DNA of 49,415 bases. Source: an uncultured Anaeroplasmataceae bacterium (GTDB lineage: Bacteria > Bacillota_I > Bacilli_A > Acholeplasmatales > Anaeroplasmataceae). The notes below the pieces were generated by a model. The model had not been told where the DNA came from, did not search any database, and was given only the letters and a program-made list of their open reading frames with translations. A program made the position numbers and the translations under genes. The stretch lies in NCBI GenBank assembly GCA_910579215.1, contig CAJTTN010000012.1, positions 1-49,415 of the forward strand. Direction: 5' to 3'. Numbering within the stretch: the stretch's first letter is position 1; each line of letters opens with the position of its first letter. Positions 1 through 8,515 of this stretch are shown here, one piece after another.

Positions 1-2035
1 TACACTCTTTTTTAGAGCTCGGTTTCCCTTTACATACACTAGAATTTAGAGAACCGTTATATGTAGGAGATAACATTGTAGATGAACCATTAATATAAAC
101 ATCAACATTACTCTTTCCAGAGTTATTTGAATCCGATTTATCAGTAATTTTTATAGAATTTATTCCTTGAATATCCCAAATGTTAAACCATAAAGTATTA
201 TAAGTCCCCGATACTCCCGCAACGATTAATTCTTCTCTTACTTCATATCCTAACAATCTTCCTTCATTAGCAGAATATAATTCGTTAATATATCCATCAA
301 AGCCAACCATACCAGAGGATTTATTACCAACTACTGATACATATCCATTTTCAACATAAAAATCAGCACAAGCCTTGATTTTATCTGAACCCTCGAATGT
401 TGTGTATTCATAAATATGACCAGTTGTTTTATTATCATTTCTCATAATTGAAAGGTACGCTGATCTTGTTATTGCTTTTCCTACAATTGTCAAACCATAA
501 GTAGTAGCCATTTCATATCCATTGTCTGTGATGACATACTTTACTTTATAAGAATCTCCTAAACTAATAAAGATACTCTTAGCTTCTTTTGCTAATTCAT
601 ATTCCATTTTAATAACTGGTTTTACAGATCCAAATCCAGGGACTGTTATGCTTTCTGTAAGAGTAATATTGAAAACCAACTTAGAATCCTTAAATTCAAA
701 TTTTCCTGTATACCCATTTCCACTAAAGATATATGACATTTCTTCTGCATAAGAATTCGTAATATAAATATCGACAGCATTTCCCGCTGCATTAAGGACA
801 GTTTGAGCCACATTAAACACTTTTGCCATGGCAACACTTTGATCAATATTTTCTACTATCATTTGCCATTGTTCACCAAAACCAGCATGATTTATTGAAG
901 ATACATTTGTATTGGACGTGAAATTGTAATTGATGTTTGCTGCAGATACTATATTTCCTGCAAACGATGGACGCATAGCTATTGGTAAATAATCATATGC
1001 TGTAGCATTTTCAACAGCTGTTAAACGAGCAAAATATTCCTTAACAGTATTAATTAATATTCCTTGAATATAAATTTCTGCCTCACTTATTACAGTTGAA
1101 AGCATAGTAGGAATATCCTCAATAGCAGTAGTAGCATTAATTTTAGTAATCTCTTTATTTGAAAATTCTATAAGATTTTCTTTCAAAGATGGGTTAGGGA
1201 TTTTATCTAACCCTTTGTCAACTACTTCTTTAAACTTTAAAACTGCAAGCTTCTTTGTTTCATTTAATGCATAATTTTTTAAATCCTCTTTGATTCCATT
1301 TACACAAGGAGTAATATCCTCAATTTCGTCTATTGCTTCAAGCTTTTTCTTTTCCTCATTGTAAAATATTTTTGTATCATTTTTTAAACTATCAAAAGGT
1401 ATCTTATTAATTAATTCAGTTACATAAGAATTTAATCCCTCTAGAGTTTTATTTTTTAAAGCAATTAATACTTTTTCTGTTTCCAAACTAATAAACTTCT
1501 TTGTATCATCTATTATCTCTTTAAACAGAGCAGAAATTTCATCTAGAGTTTCTATAGCAGACAGTTTGGTAATTTCTGTATCATAAAAATTTTGAACTGA
1601 AGTTTTTAATTCATCATTTTTTATTTTGGCTATAATTGGATTAAATATAGAGTTCAATTGATCTACTACAAGAGGTTTAAACGTATTGCTAGTAAAAGTT
1701 TTTGTATCCTCAGTAACCTTTGTTGGAGCTATCTTTGCAGTTTCTAAATCTTTTATATTATTAATATATTGTTTTTCTACATCGTAGTAATTTTGAATTG
1801 CAACCTTTAACTCCTCATAAGAAATTTTTGCAATTGCTGGATTAACTAATTCATCCAACTGTAATAATGCTGCTGACTTATATGATGCCAATTCAACAGT
1901 CTCAGTATTCGTGTTATCTCCAGGCTGAATGACTGGAGGCTTTGATGTATCAGGGTTGTCATTACCACCACAGGATGTAATACTAGCTACAACAGCTAGT
2001 CCCAGAATCAAAACAGCTAATTTTCTTTTTTTCAT
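1..2035 (-). CDS. Repeat-containing lipoprotein (5' part, open at left edge)
   Basis: The reading frame runs from an ATG at 2035, preceded by GGAG, without a stop to the window edge, so about 678 residues are visible and the C-terminus is missing. Residues 1-22 form a lipoprotein signal: a KKRK start, a hydrophobic core and a lipobox ending I-T-S-C with the lipidated Cys at 22. A Gly/Asn/Pro linker follows. Residues 60-335 hold about four degenerate helical repeats of 66-74 residues, each with a pattern like AKI..EELK...NFYD.E...L.AI..L..I (YYD near 83, FYD near 150, FYN near 224). From about 340 the protein becomes beta-rich, with many Asn, Ser, Gly and aromatic residues, suggesting adhesin-like or carbohydrate-binding modules. 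I infer that it is exported and membrane-anchored. Its function is not recognised. Confidence 0.85.
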   Translation of the reverse strand, partial: MKKRKLAVLILGLAVVASITSCGGNDNPDTSKPPVIQPGDNTNTETVELASYKSAALLQLDELVNPAIAKISYEELKVAIQNYYDVEKQYINNIKDLETAKIAPTKVTEDTKTFTSNTFKPLVVDQLNSIFNPIIAKIKNDELKTSVQNFYDTEITKLSAIETLDEISALFKEIIDDTKKFISLETEKVLIALKNKTLEGLNSYVTELINKIPFDSLKNDTKIFYNEEKKKLEAIDEIEDITPCVNGIKEDLKNYALNETKKLAVLKFKEVVDKGLDKIPNPSLKENLIEFSNKEITKINATTAIEDIPTMLSTVISEAEIYIQGILINTVKEYFARLTAVENATAYDYLPIAMRPSFAGNIVSAANINYNFTSNTNVSSINHAGFGEQWQMIVENIDQSVAMAKVFNVAQTVLNAAGNAVDIYITNSYAEEMSYIFSGNGYTGKFEFKDSKLVFNITLTESITVPGFGSVKPVIKMEYELAKEAKSIFISLGDSYKVKYVITDNGYEMATTYGLTIVGKAITRSAYLSIMRNDNKTTGHIYEYTTFEGSDKIKACADFYVENGYVSVVGNKSSGMVGFDGYINELYSANEGRLLGYEVREELIVAGVSGTYNTLWFNIWDIQGINSIKITDKSDSNNSGKSNVDVYINGSSTMLSPTYNGSLNSSVCKGKPSSKKEC

Positions 2036-2612
2036 ATAACCATCTCCACTTACTTATAATATTTCTTGCTGTATAAAATCCTTTTTGTAATCAAAAATTA
2101 CAATTTAGATTGCTTTTTAAATGTGCATCTTTTTATTCAATATAGAAAAATCTAACTATTTGTATTACCTAGAATATTTTAGGACTTGTTATAAGTAATC
2201 TCATAGAAATACTAGTTCCATTCTGTGTAAGCTATTACCATGTCCCCCACTAAAACAAAAAGTAAACCTTTACATTTAATCTCTATTCCTATTTTTTTCT
2301 CTAACTTCTGACTATTCAACTATATTACAAATAACTTATCATTTTTAACGATAAAATATAGAGTATAACACCAATCACACAATATAATTCAACAACTTAT
2401 CACTAATAATTATAACATCTAATTCTAATTTAAACAATATAACTGAACAAACAAAAAACTCATCTACTATTTATATTTTTTTAAATCTTCACTTACATCA
2501 GCACAACTATTTACTACACTTTAATGATTCTTTGATTATCGCTCATTGTTTCTTCTACTTCCTAATACAAAAGCTATATTTTCTTATCCATTTTCTTATT
2601 TTTGCCAACAAT

Positions 2613-2652
2613 GAAAAAAGGTTTAATACAATAAAAATACTGTATCAAACCT
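2613..2652 (-). terminator. Rho-independent terminator, possibly bidirectional
   Basis: A 12-bp stem pairs AGGTTTAATACA (2619-2630) with TGTATCAAACCT (2641-2652) around a 10-base loop, with one G-U type pair. The minus strand continues into a six-T run at 2614-2619. The plus strand also has a run of six T after the stem, so it may act in both directions. Confidence 0.6.
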
Positions 2653-2669
2653 GTGTTTTTTAAACTGTC

Positions 2670-2724
2670 TTAAGCATACTGAAATAATACCTTCAAAAAA
2701 GGTTAAGCGTACTGAAGTAATACC
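2670..2724. repeat. Two-copy 22-bp direct repeat
   Basis: Copies at 2670-2691 and 2703-2724 share the form TTAAGC-R-TACTGAA-R-TAATACC with two differences (A/G at both R positions) and an 11-base spacer, giving a 33-base period. The origin is unknown. Multiple short terminal repeats occur at some insertion-sequence ends, but no transposase is visible. Confidence 0.5.
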
Positions 2725-2912
2725 AATTTTAATGAGAATCGACTGAAAATGGGCAGTTCGTACCCCATACACCCTAATATGAATTACCAATTCTATCTAT
2801 TATTTTGAAGTGTTTTTATATAATACTGAGTTTTATTATTGAAATGCGAAATCATTACGATTTCCACAGTTATTAAAACATATTTTGTGTTTGAACTTTT
2901 TATAAGATGAAT

Positions 2913-2951
2913 AAAAAACTCCACTCATTAGATCGGTTTTTACAAGTGGAG
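2913..2951 (-). terminator. Terminator downstream of the putative defence operon
   Basis: CTCCACT (2919-2925) pairs with AGTGGAG (2945-2951) around a 19-base loop. On the minus strand the stem is followed by six T (2913-2918). It is a plausible end for the operon that starts at 7915. Confidence 0.55.
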
Positions 2952-3136
2952 CTCATTCTAAATATTAGGTTTATATATTTTTTCCTCTATTGAGGAAATA
3001 AGTTATTGCTTAAGGTAAAGGTCTTTAATTTTTTCTAAAAAAATTTAATAAATACTTCAACAATATCACTTTACGTCTTCTAAAATTTTTTATTTTTACC
3101 CTTATAGTTTTTTGAAATCCTTCGATCTGTTATTAA

Positions 3137-3765
3137 CTAAAGACAAAAATCTGATATTTTCAAATTGTTAGGAAACTGTGAATTATTATTCTCGCCTCTG
3201 TAACTATGTTCAAAATAAGAACTATAACATTCCAAATATTTTTGGCTATACGCTTGCCCACTACAGTGAGGTAACCAAAGTCGCCTTTTCACCAAAGAAT
3301 GATATTTTTTCTCACTTTTATAACCAACAAATAAAACTTTATGATTTTTATGTTTTTCAAAAAAATATTTCAAGTAATCTACATTGCCCTTTTCATTCAC
3401 AAGAATTATTCTCTTACCAGCTAAATAAATAGCTATCTGTTTCATAGTTGTTTCACCTTTATCAAGTATTCTTCGAATCAACTCAACAGCCTTATCAATT
3501 GACCCAAGGATAATTCCTAGAATTGAAACTAAGTTTAAATTCTTTGTTTCAGTTAAAAAAGCAACATTTTTAAACCCATCATATATGCTCATTGATTCAA
3601 TAGGTATATTTTCAATATTACTTCCAGTGGTATAATCATCATTTCCAATAATAACTTTTATCTCGTCTTTATCACTTATATTTTTATGTTTAGCTTTTTT
3701 ATCGCCTTTATCATACGATTTATTTGTCTACTCATAATATCTTTTTCCTTCAAATAAGATAACAT
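3137..3765 (-). pseudogene. Fourth gene of the putative defence operon, split by a -1 frameshift
   Basis: An ATG at 3765 lies three bases after the stop of the DUF4062 gene. That frame runs for only 29 codons. Within it, at 3695-3701, is the heptamer A-AAA-AAG, read in-frame as ATA AAA AAG. A slip of -1 there enters a frame that stays open to 3137, giving about 209 residues. Without the slip, the long frame has its first ATG only at 3592 and has no good ribosome site. The joined protein has a basic, Ile/Lys-rich start, a middle part with a hydrophobic VSILGIILGSI segment, then a KRIILVNEKGNVDYLKYF segment and a Ser/Tyr-rich tail. I recognise no domain. It could be a frameshift mutant, a sequencing error or a programmed frameshift; the slippery site is of the classical bacterial type. 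Confidence 0.5.
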
Positions 3766-3768
3766 TTT

Positions 3769-4689
3769 TTAATCTGTATATAATTCTGCTTCAAGAGATT
3801 TTTGTGCCAAATAATTCCGATATGCGTTATAAGAATCAAGAATTATTTTGAGTTGCCCATCATACCATGAAAAATCCACATTATCAAGCCATTGATTGTT
3901 AGCCAAATATATTGTTTGTCCTAAAAAATCAATAGGGTATAGATTACTATTAGGACATGACTGAAGGGACATAGCACTTGTAAAATTTGTTATCAAATCA
4001 CATAAATTTCTTAACATATTTTCACAATACTTATCAATAAAAATACTTTGCATACAGTTTTTTATATATGTCGCTGGAATATCTATTGCTGCAATAAATA
4101 GATTTGATTGAATAAATGAAAATGGCGTATTTAAATTAATATCAATTGCTCTATCCATGAGTTTACAGAATTTTTTTCCTTCTTTTATATCGTGTTTAAT
4201 AGCAATTCTTTTGAGAAGTATTGGATCAACTTGCAAACTATCCATTTTATAAAATACAATATCTCGTGCTATCGTAAAGAAAGTAGATTTAAGTTTCCTC
4301 ATTAAATCTGTATGATTTTTATAATAGTAATAAGATATTCCTAAGCTATTAATTAAACTTTCAAATCTTTTTGCTTCATCAGTCTTCTCTATTTCTTTCA
4401 AATATACATGACATGGTTTTTTACTATACGTAATAATGTTAAATTCTTCTTCTGTACCTGAAATTCCAGTATCAGTTTTATGTCCATATCGTTCATCAAT
4501 AATAAAGACAACAAAATCTGTTTGTAAAATATCAGTTCGATATGTATTCCTATCTATGGAAGGCGTTAAATCTTTTTCATATAGTGTAACTTCAGCCCCT
4601 GCAACCTCAAAAATACGTTTTATTTTTCGACGAACTTCTAATTTATCTCCTATTGTAGAACTAATAAAAATTCTTGGTTTAAAATACAT
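3769..4689 (-). CDS. DUF4062 (TIR-like) domain protein of the putative defence operon
   Basis: A 306-residue protein. Its N-terminal 100 residues carry the DUF4062 signature: the first strand PRIFISST, then VRRKIKRIFEVAGAEV, a strand TDFVVFIIDERYG, and GISGTEEEFNI followed by PCHVYLK. DUF4062 has a TIR-like, flavodoxin-type fold, is often fused to NTPase or effector domains, and is inferred to take part in signalling or conflict. Residues about 150-306 are mainly helical and unassigned. A GTG nine bases upstream (4698) is an alternative start, but AAAGG is then too close. The gene follows the caspase-like gene by 15 bases and is 3 bases before the frameshifted gene, so it is co-transcribed. 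Whether it binds or cleaves a nucleotide cannot be told. Confidence 0.75.
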   Translation of the reverse strand: MYFKPRIFISSTIGDKLEVRRKIKRIFEVAGAEVTLYEKDLTPSIDRNTYRTDILQTDFVVFIIDERYGHKTDTGISGTEEEFNIITYSKKPCHVYLKEIEKTDEAKRFESLINSLGISYYYYKNHTDLMRKLKSTFFTIARDIVFYKMDSLQVDPILLKRIAIKHDIKEGKKFCKLMDRAIDINLNTPFSFIQSNLFIAAIDIPATYIKNCMQSIFIDKYCENMLRNLCDLITNFTSAMSLQSCPNSNLYPIDFLGQTIYLANNQWLDNVDFSWYDGQLKIILDSYNAYRNYLAQKSLEAELYTD

Positions 4690-4704
4690 AAATATCACTG
4701 CCTT

Positions 4705-6243
4705 TCAATCTTTTATTTGGTTTTTCAATATTTTTTCTTCTTTTTTTAATTTTTCTAAATCAGATTCATATTTTTTTATTGTTTTACTAAATTGCAATAT
4801 ACGACCTTCTTTATCCCATATTTTTAAATTTTTGTTTTTATAAAAAAGAGTAAGTTCATAAATCGTTAATGCTAGATCTGAATTAGCAAATGCCCAATTA
4901 TATATGTCATATCCTGGTTTTGGAAAATCACTTTGTTCAAAAAATATTTTTGAAATAGATGAATTAAGTGGAACCACTAACTTGATGAATTGATCTTCTG
5001 TTAAAGTATTATTTAGATATTCTCTAAAAAAAGCAATATATTTTTCTGCATTATATATTAATTTAGAAGTTGCTGTTCTTATCAATTGAATTTGCTTATG
5101 CATATCTAAATTACTATTCTTTATTTCTTTATTTAATTCATATGAACCAAATTTTTCAATTTTTAAATCAAATATGATTGTAGAATTATTTGTTTTCCTA
5201 TACCAGTGATTTCTATCTTGATTTTCATCAACCCAAGTAGAGCGAAAAATATAGTTGCCTTCATTAACATCTTCTTCATCATATCCAAAATAACACCATA
5301 CGATATTTGCTGCTCTTCCAGTATATTTCATTTCTGATTCTTTATTTTTATATACATCACTATACAGCAGTTTATCTTTAATTTCAATGGCAATTTTTGC
5401 GACTTCTTCAATGAGACTATGAAAACGTAAAATCACTTTCACAACCAATCTCTTTATATTTAAATGATGAACTGCTTCCACATTGTAAATTATGTACGAA
5501 GCTGTTTCTATGAAGATTTGTGATGCTTTATATGGAACATAATCTTCAACCTCAAAAAAAATAGTTCCACCAATATTTGTACGAAATATCGGATGTTGTT
5601 TTGTATCTTTATTCTTTTCGTTATATAAGTCGGCAAAGTGAAAAATCGCTTCATTTATTTCTTCTAAAGACTTTTTACCTTTCTTAATTAAAAATCTTGA
5701 CATTAACGCATCACATAAAAAACCTGTATATATACTTATATTTCGCTCTGAGTTAAAACCAGAAGTTTCTTCAGAATTACAAGAAGACATAACTGCATAT
5801 CCATAACCTACAAATCGATTAATATCGAGTTCTTTTTCTAATTCTAAATTATCATTAATGAAAAATTTTCCCGAATGACAACTATCTAATATTACAATTT
5901 TATTTTTAGCATTTAATTTTTCTAACTTATCAATTAAATCTTGCAATTTCAGACAAAAATCACTCAATATTAAATAATCTTTTGCACCATGCCCTGAAAA
6001 ATAAAAAATAAAAGTATCCCCATTTCCAACTTGGTTAGAGATTTCTTTCAAGCCTTCAAAAAAATGTTCTGCTGTTACTTTTCCTGTTTCTCCACAAAGA
6101 AAAATACTTTCGTGTTTTACGTTTAAACCATTTATAATCGCTTTTCTTAAAGAATATATGTCATTTTTGCATAAAGGTAACGAAAGACAACCCATAGTAG
6201 AATAATCGCTTACTCCAACTAATAATGCTTTTACTTCTCCCAT
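4705..6243 (-). CDS. Caspase-like (C14) protease, putative defence effector
   Basis: A 512-residue protein with an N-terminal caspase/metacaspase fold. ALLVGVSDY forms the first strand, FYFSGHG holds the catalytic His (about 85) and VILDSCHSG the catalytic Cys (about 122). SSCNSEETSGF near 155-165 is the usual substrate-pocket strand. Residues about 240-460 form an unassigned region, possibly a sensor, with aromatic stretches such as IVWCYFGYDEEDVNEG. A short Lys/Glu coiled coil ends the protein. No signal peptide is seen, so it acts in the cytoplasm. Bacterial caspase-like proteases are known effectors of abortive infection, for example in gasdermin and CBASS-type loci. It lies between the Mrr nuclease (46 bases upstream) and the DUF4062 gene (15 bases downstream). 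No strong ribosome site precedes the ATG, so coupled translation is possible. Confidence 0.85.
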   Translation of the reverse strand: MGEVKALLVGVSDYSTMGCLSLPLCKNDIYSLRKAIINGLNVKHESIFLCGETGKVTAEHFFEGLKEISNQVGNGDTFIFYFSGHGAKDYLILSDFCLKLQDLIDKLEKLNAKNKIVILDSCHSGKFFINDNLELEKELDINRFVGYGYAVMSSCNSEETSGFNSERNISIYTGFLCDALMSRFLIKKGKKSLEEINEAIFHFADLYNEKNKDTKQHPIFRTNIGGTIFFEVEDYVPYKASQIFIETASYIIYNVEAVHHLNIKRLVVKVILRFHSLIEEVAKIAIEIKDKLLYSDVYKNKESEMKYTGRAANIVWCYFGYDEEDVNEGNYIFRSTWVDENQDRNHWYRKTNNSTIIFDLKIEKFGSYELNKEIKNSNLDMHKQIQLIRTATSKLIYNAEKYIAFFREYLNNTLTEDQFIKLVVPLNSSISKIFFEQSDFPKPGYDIYNWAFANSDLALTIYELTLFYKNKNLKIWDKEGRILQFSKTIKKYESDLEKLKKEEKILKNQIKD

Positions 6244-6289
6244 ATATTTTTATAGTTACAAACAACTATTTCTCCCTTCATAAAAATTA

Positions 6290-7915
6290 TTAACTTTCTT
6301 GAATATTCAATTTACGAGTCAGAACATCTCTATCCCAAAGTTCAACACCAATTTGAGTAGACAATTGGATAGCTTCTTTCGTAAAATAATTGCTCGTTAT
6401 AACAAGGGCTTTATCACATTTATAAAATTTTGCTCCTGCAAAAGCCTCTTGTATTGCTGAATTACCAACTTTGTTTTTCCATCTTTTACATTGAATACCT
6501 ATTTTTTCATAAGTATTACTTAGCAAAATATCTATTCCTTGATCCCCTGTTGCTTTAGTTTTATTAGCGGTCAAACCCTTTGAACTAAACCATTTTATTA
6601 AATAATCTTCAAACTCTTCTCCACTCATTTCATCTATATCTAACATAGTTATAGACTTTTGTATAATTCCTAATTCTAAACTTGTAAAAAAATTTGTGGT
6701 TGATATTTTTTTAAATTCTTTTTCTACTGCGTCTTTTGTAGCAACATAAAGTTCATATATAATATGAGATTTAAGTATTTTTCTTTTAGAAAGATAGCAA
6801 GAAAATGAAAACAAATTAACCGCATTCTTAGGATCTATTGAAGCATCTTCACAATATATCAGTATAAGATTTTCATCCTTTGTCAAATCATACTTTTTCC
6901 ATTTTTTTGATTCTTCAAGTATAATAGACGCATTTAATGATAGATATAAAAAGGGGTAAATAATATACTTCAAATTTAATTTAGCTTTCAAAAATAGATT
7001 TAGTTCTTCAAAATGATTTAATGTCCTTCTATATTTGTAAATTGATAAATCGTTACTTTTAATAATTTCAATATCACTCATACAATTCTCAATGAGAGGA
7101 TATTCTTTCAATCCTTCAAGAATTCCCAAATATTTTTCTATGGTTAAATTTTGAAAACCATCTTCAGATTTTAGATAGTTCATAAAAAATCTCTCATATT
7201 CAGAAAATTTTTTCAAAAATAAATCATTATTTAAATTCATATGTTTATCCAATTCCATTGCTAGGCTTTGATTATATTCCATAATGTAGGATTTAATTAT
7301 TGATGCAAAATTTTGCTTGGTTTCAATTATGAAAGGGAGCCTATTAACAGAAGCGACTTTCCTACACTGAACAGTCAACGTAATTATTCCATTTCTTTCT
7401 TTTTCTTCAAAATGAATAATCGTACTTTTTTGATTTTTAAAAACAACTTTTCCATTTTCATCAATACAAATTATACAATTTTTTATAAAATATATTTCTT
7501 TACAAGTAAACGTTAATACATAAAAAACACCTTCGCAATGAAGAACAGGAAGCGTAATATTATCTAATATATATGACACATCTTCAAATTCACTCATTTT
7601 ATAATTATAAGTGATTTTCTCATCCAATCTATCCAATAGTTTTGACAACATTTCATTTGATAAATATAATCTTTCGATACTTTCATTATACTTTAATTCC
7701 TTGCAACCGAGATTTTTCCAATATTTAATATGCCATTCAATATCTGCTCCATAATGGATTTCTTCTTGTTCAGGATTTTCATATTCTTTTAAACTTGTAT
7801 TTTCAATTATTCTAAATATGTTATCTCGAGGAAATTCCTTAGAATATTCCACTTCCATAATAGTGCACTTTTTATTCCTATCTTTAGGTGAGGCACAATT
7901 ACAATAAACTAACAT
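6290..7915 (-). CDS. Mrr-type restriction nuclease with large N-terminal region
   Basis: A 541-residue protein. The last 105 residues are an Mrr-cat (PD-(D/E)xK) domain: SGEEFEDYLIKWFSSKGL, TGDQGIDILL with the catalytic Asp, IGIQCKRWKNKVGNSAIQEAF with the Q-x-K pair, then ALVITSNYFTKEA and VELWDRDVL. This is the form found in Mrr-like type IV enzymes. The first 430 residues are unassigned and could sense a phage or nucleic-acid cue. It starts with ATG after AAGGAT at a good distance and is the first gene of the operon; a TATAAT at 8013-8018 (minus strand) could be its -10. With the caspase-like and DUF4062 genes downstream it makes a nuclease-protease-signalling trio. The function of the whole is inference. 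Confidence 0.82.
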   Translation of the reverse strand: MLVYCNCASPKDRNKKCTIMEVEYSKEFPRDNIFRIIENTSLKEYENPEQEEIHYGADIEWHIKYWKNLGCKELKYNESIERLYLSNEMLSKLLDRLDEKITYNYKMSEFEDVSYILDNITLPVLHCEGVFYVLTFTCKEIYFIKNCIICIDENGKVVFKNQKSTIIHFEEKERNGIITLTVQCRKVASVNRLPFIIETKQNFASIIKSYIMEYNQSLAMELDKHMNLNNDLFLKKFSEYERFFMNYLKSEDGFQNLTIEKYLGILEGLKEYPLIENCMSDIEIIKSNDLSIYKYRRTLNHFEELNLFLKAKLNLKYIIYPFLYLSLNASIILEESKKWKKYDLTKDENLILIYCEDASIDPKNAVNLFSFSCYLSKRKILKSHIIYELYVATKDAVEKEFKKISTTNFFTSLELGIIQKSITMLDIDEMSGEEFEDYLIKWFSSKGLTANKTKATGDQGIDILLSNTYEKIGIQCKRWKNKVGNSAIQEAFAGAKFYKCDKALVITSNYFTKEAIQLSTQIGVELWDRDVLTRKLNIQES

Positions 7916-8319
7916 CGGCTTTTACATCCTTTTCATATGTGTAATTTTTCTTTTTTAATCAATTATGTTTGAATCATGTAATAAACTAATTATTAATCAT
8001 AACATTAGCAATATTATAACATATTTCTGCAAAAAATCTACATTATTTTCAAGTTATAGATTTCTCTAGAGTCATATCTAAAAATACTATAACTACGATT
8101 TTGACTTTTCAAAAAAGTTTTAATTAAAATTTTTCTAATTTGAACCCCCTACTTGACTCAAGGAGTGGTTTGAACTTTCATTCAGTGATATATCTTGATA
8201 AAAATTTTTTCTTAAATATCAATAAAACGCACTTTTTTCTCCAGTTTTATCAAAATTATATTTTTGCGTAATTCTGCGTAATTCGGTTGGATTTGGTAAA
8301 TTCAAGTGAAATTAGGGAT
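7916..8319. other. Intergenic region between tRNA-Glu terminator and defence operon
   Basis: About 400 bases without an ORF. It should hold the promoter of the 7915 operon (candidate TATAAT on the minus strand at 8013-8018; no good -35). Near the tRNA end is a tandem TGCGTAATTC pair around 8273-8292, and an imperfect dyad lies around 8142-8174 (CTTGACTCAAGGAG core). These could be remains of an attachment site, but no second copy was found. Confidence 0.45.
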
Positions 8320-8351
8320 AAAAAAACAGATAATACCGACGTATTATCTGT
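8320..8351 (-). terminator. Terminator after tRNA-Glu
   Basis: An 11-bp perfect stem, ACAGATAATAC (8326-8336) with GTATTATCTGT (8341-8351) and a CGAC loop, is followed on the minus strand by seven T. A close copy of this hairpin ends the tRNA-Ser unit at 20698-20729. Confidence 0.85.
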
Positions 8352-8363
8352 GTATTCTTAAGA

Positions 8364-8439
8364 TGGTGACCTATGCGGGGTTCGAACCCACAAATGTTGC
8401 CTTGAGAGGGCAATGTGTTAACCGTTTCACCAATAGGCC
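8364..8439 (-). tRNA. tRNA-Glu (anticodon CTC)
   Basis: A 76-nt cloverleaf with an encoded CCA. The acceptor GGCCTAT pairs with ATAGGTC (one G-U). The anticodon stem TTGCC/GGCAA carries loop CTCTCAA, so the anticodon is CTC, reading GAG. The T arm contains GGGTTCGAACCCC. It lies just downstream of gltX on the same strand, so charging enzyme and substrate tRNA are neighbours. On the other side begins the defence operon region, consistent with tRNA genes being integration sites. Confidence 0.95.
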
Positions 8440-8515
8440 ATTATATGTAACAAAAAGTTACATATATAACTATATCATATTTTAAATTTTTTTCAAGTTT
8501 TTTTTAAAATAAATA

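Larger units (their letters stand above)
2036..3136. other. Intergenic region without a recognisable gene
   Basis: About 1.1 kb of very AT-rich sequence separates the lipoprotein gene from the putative defence operon. I see two hairpin terminators (2613-2652 and 2913-2951) and a 22-base direct repeat at 2670 and 2703. The stretch 2725-2790 is less AT-rich than its surroundings and might be the end of a lost insertion sequence, but no transposase frame of any length remains. No convincing open frame with a ribosome site was found on either strand. Confidence 0.6.

Noticed and set aside
646..846. Plus-strand open frame of 66 codons
   Set aside because: It lies inside the long minus-strand lipoprotein frame, has no ribosome site and is low in complexity; it is a shadow.
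2975..3000. TTTCCTC/GAGGAAA hairpin
   Set aside because: It has a good seven-bp stem but no T run on either side, so I do not call it a terminator.
3178..3432. Plus-strand frame of 84 codons opposite the fourth defence gene
   Set aside because: No ribosome site or promoter, and it is antisense to a frame that fits the operon.
8142..8174. Imperfect dyad similar in wording to the sequence near 49370
   Set aside because: Both contain CTTGA and a G run but cannot be aligned well enough to call a shared insertion-sequence end.
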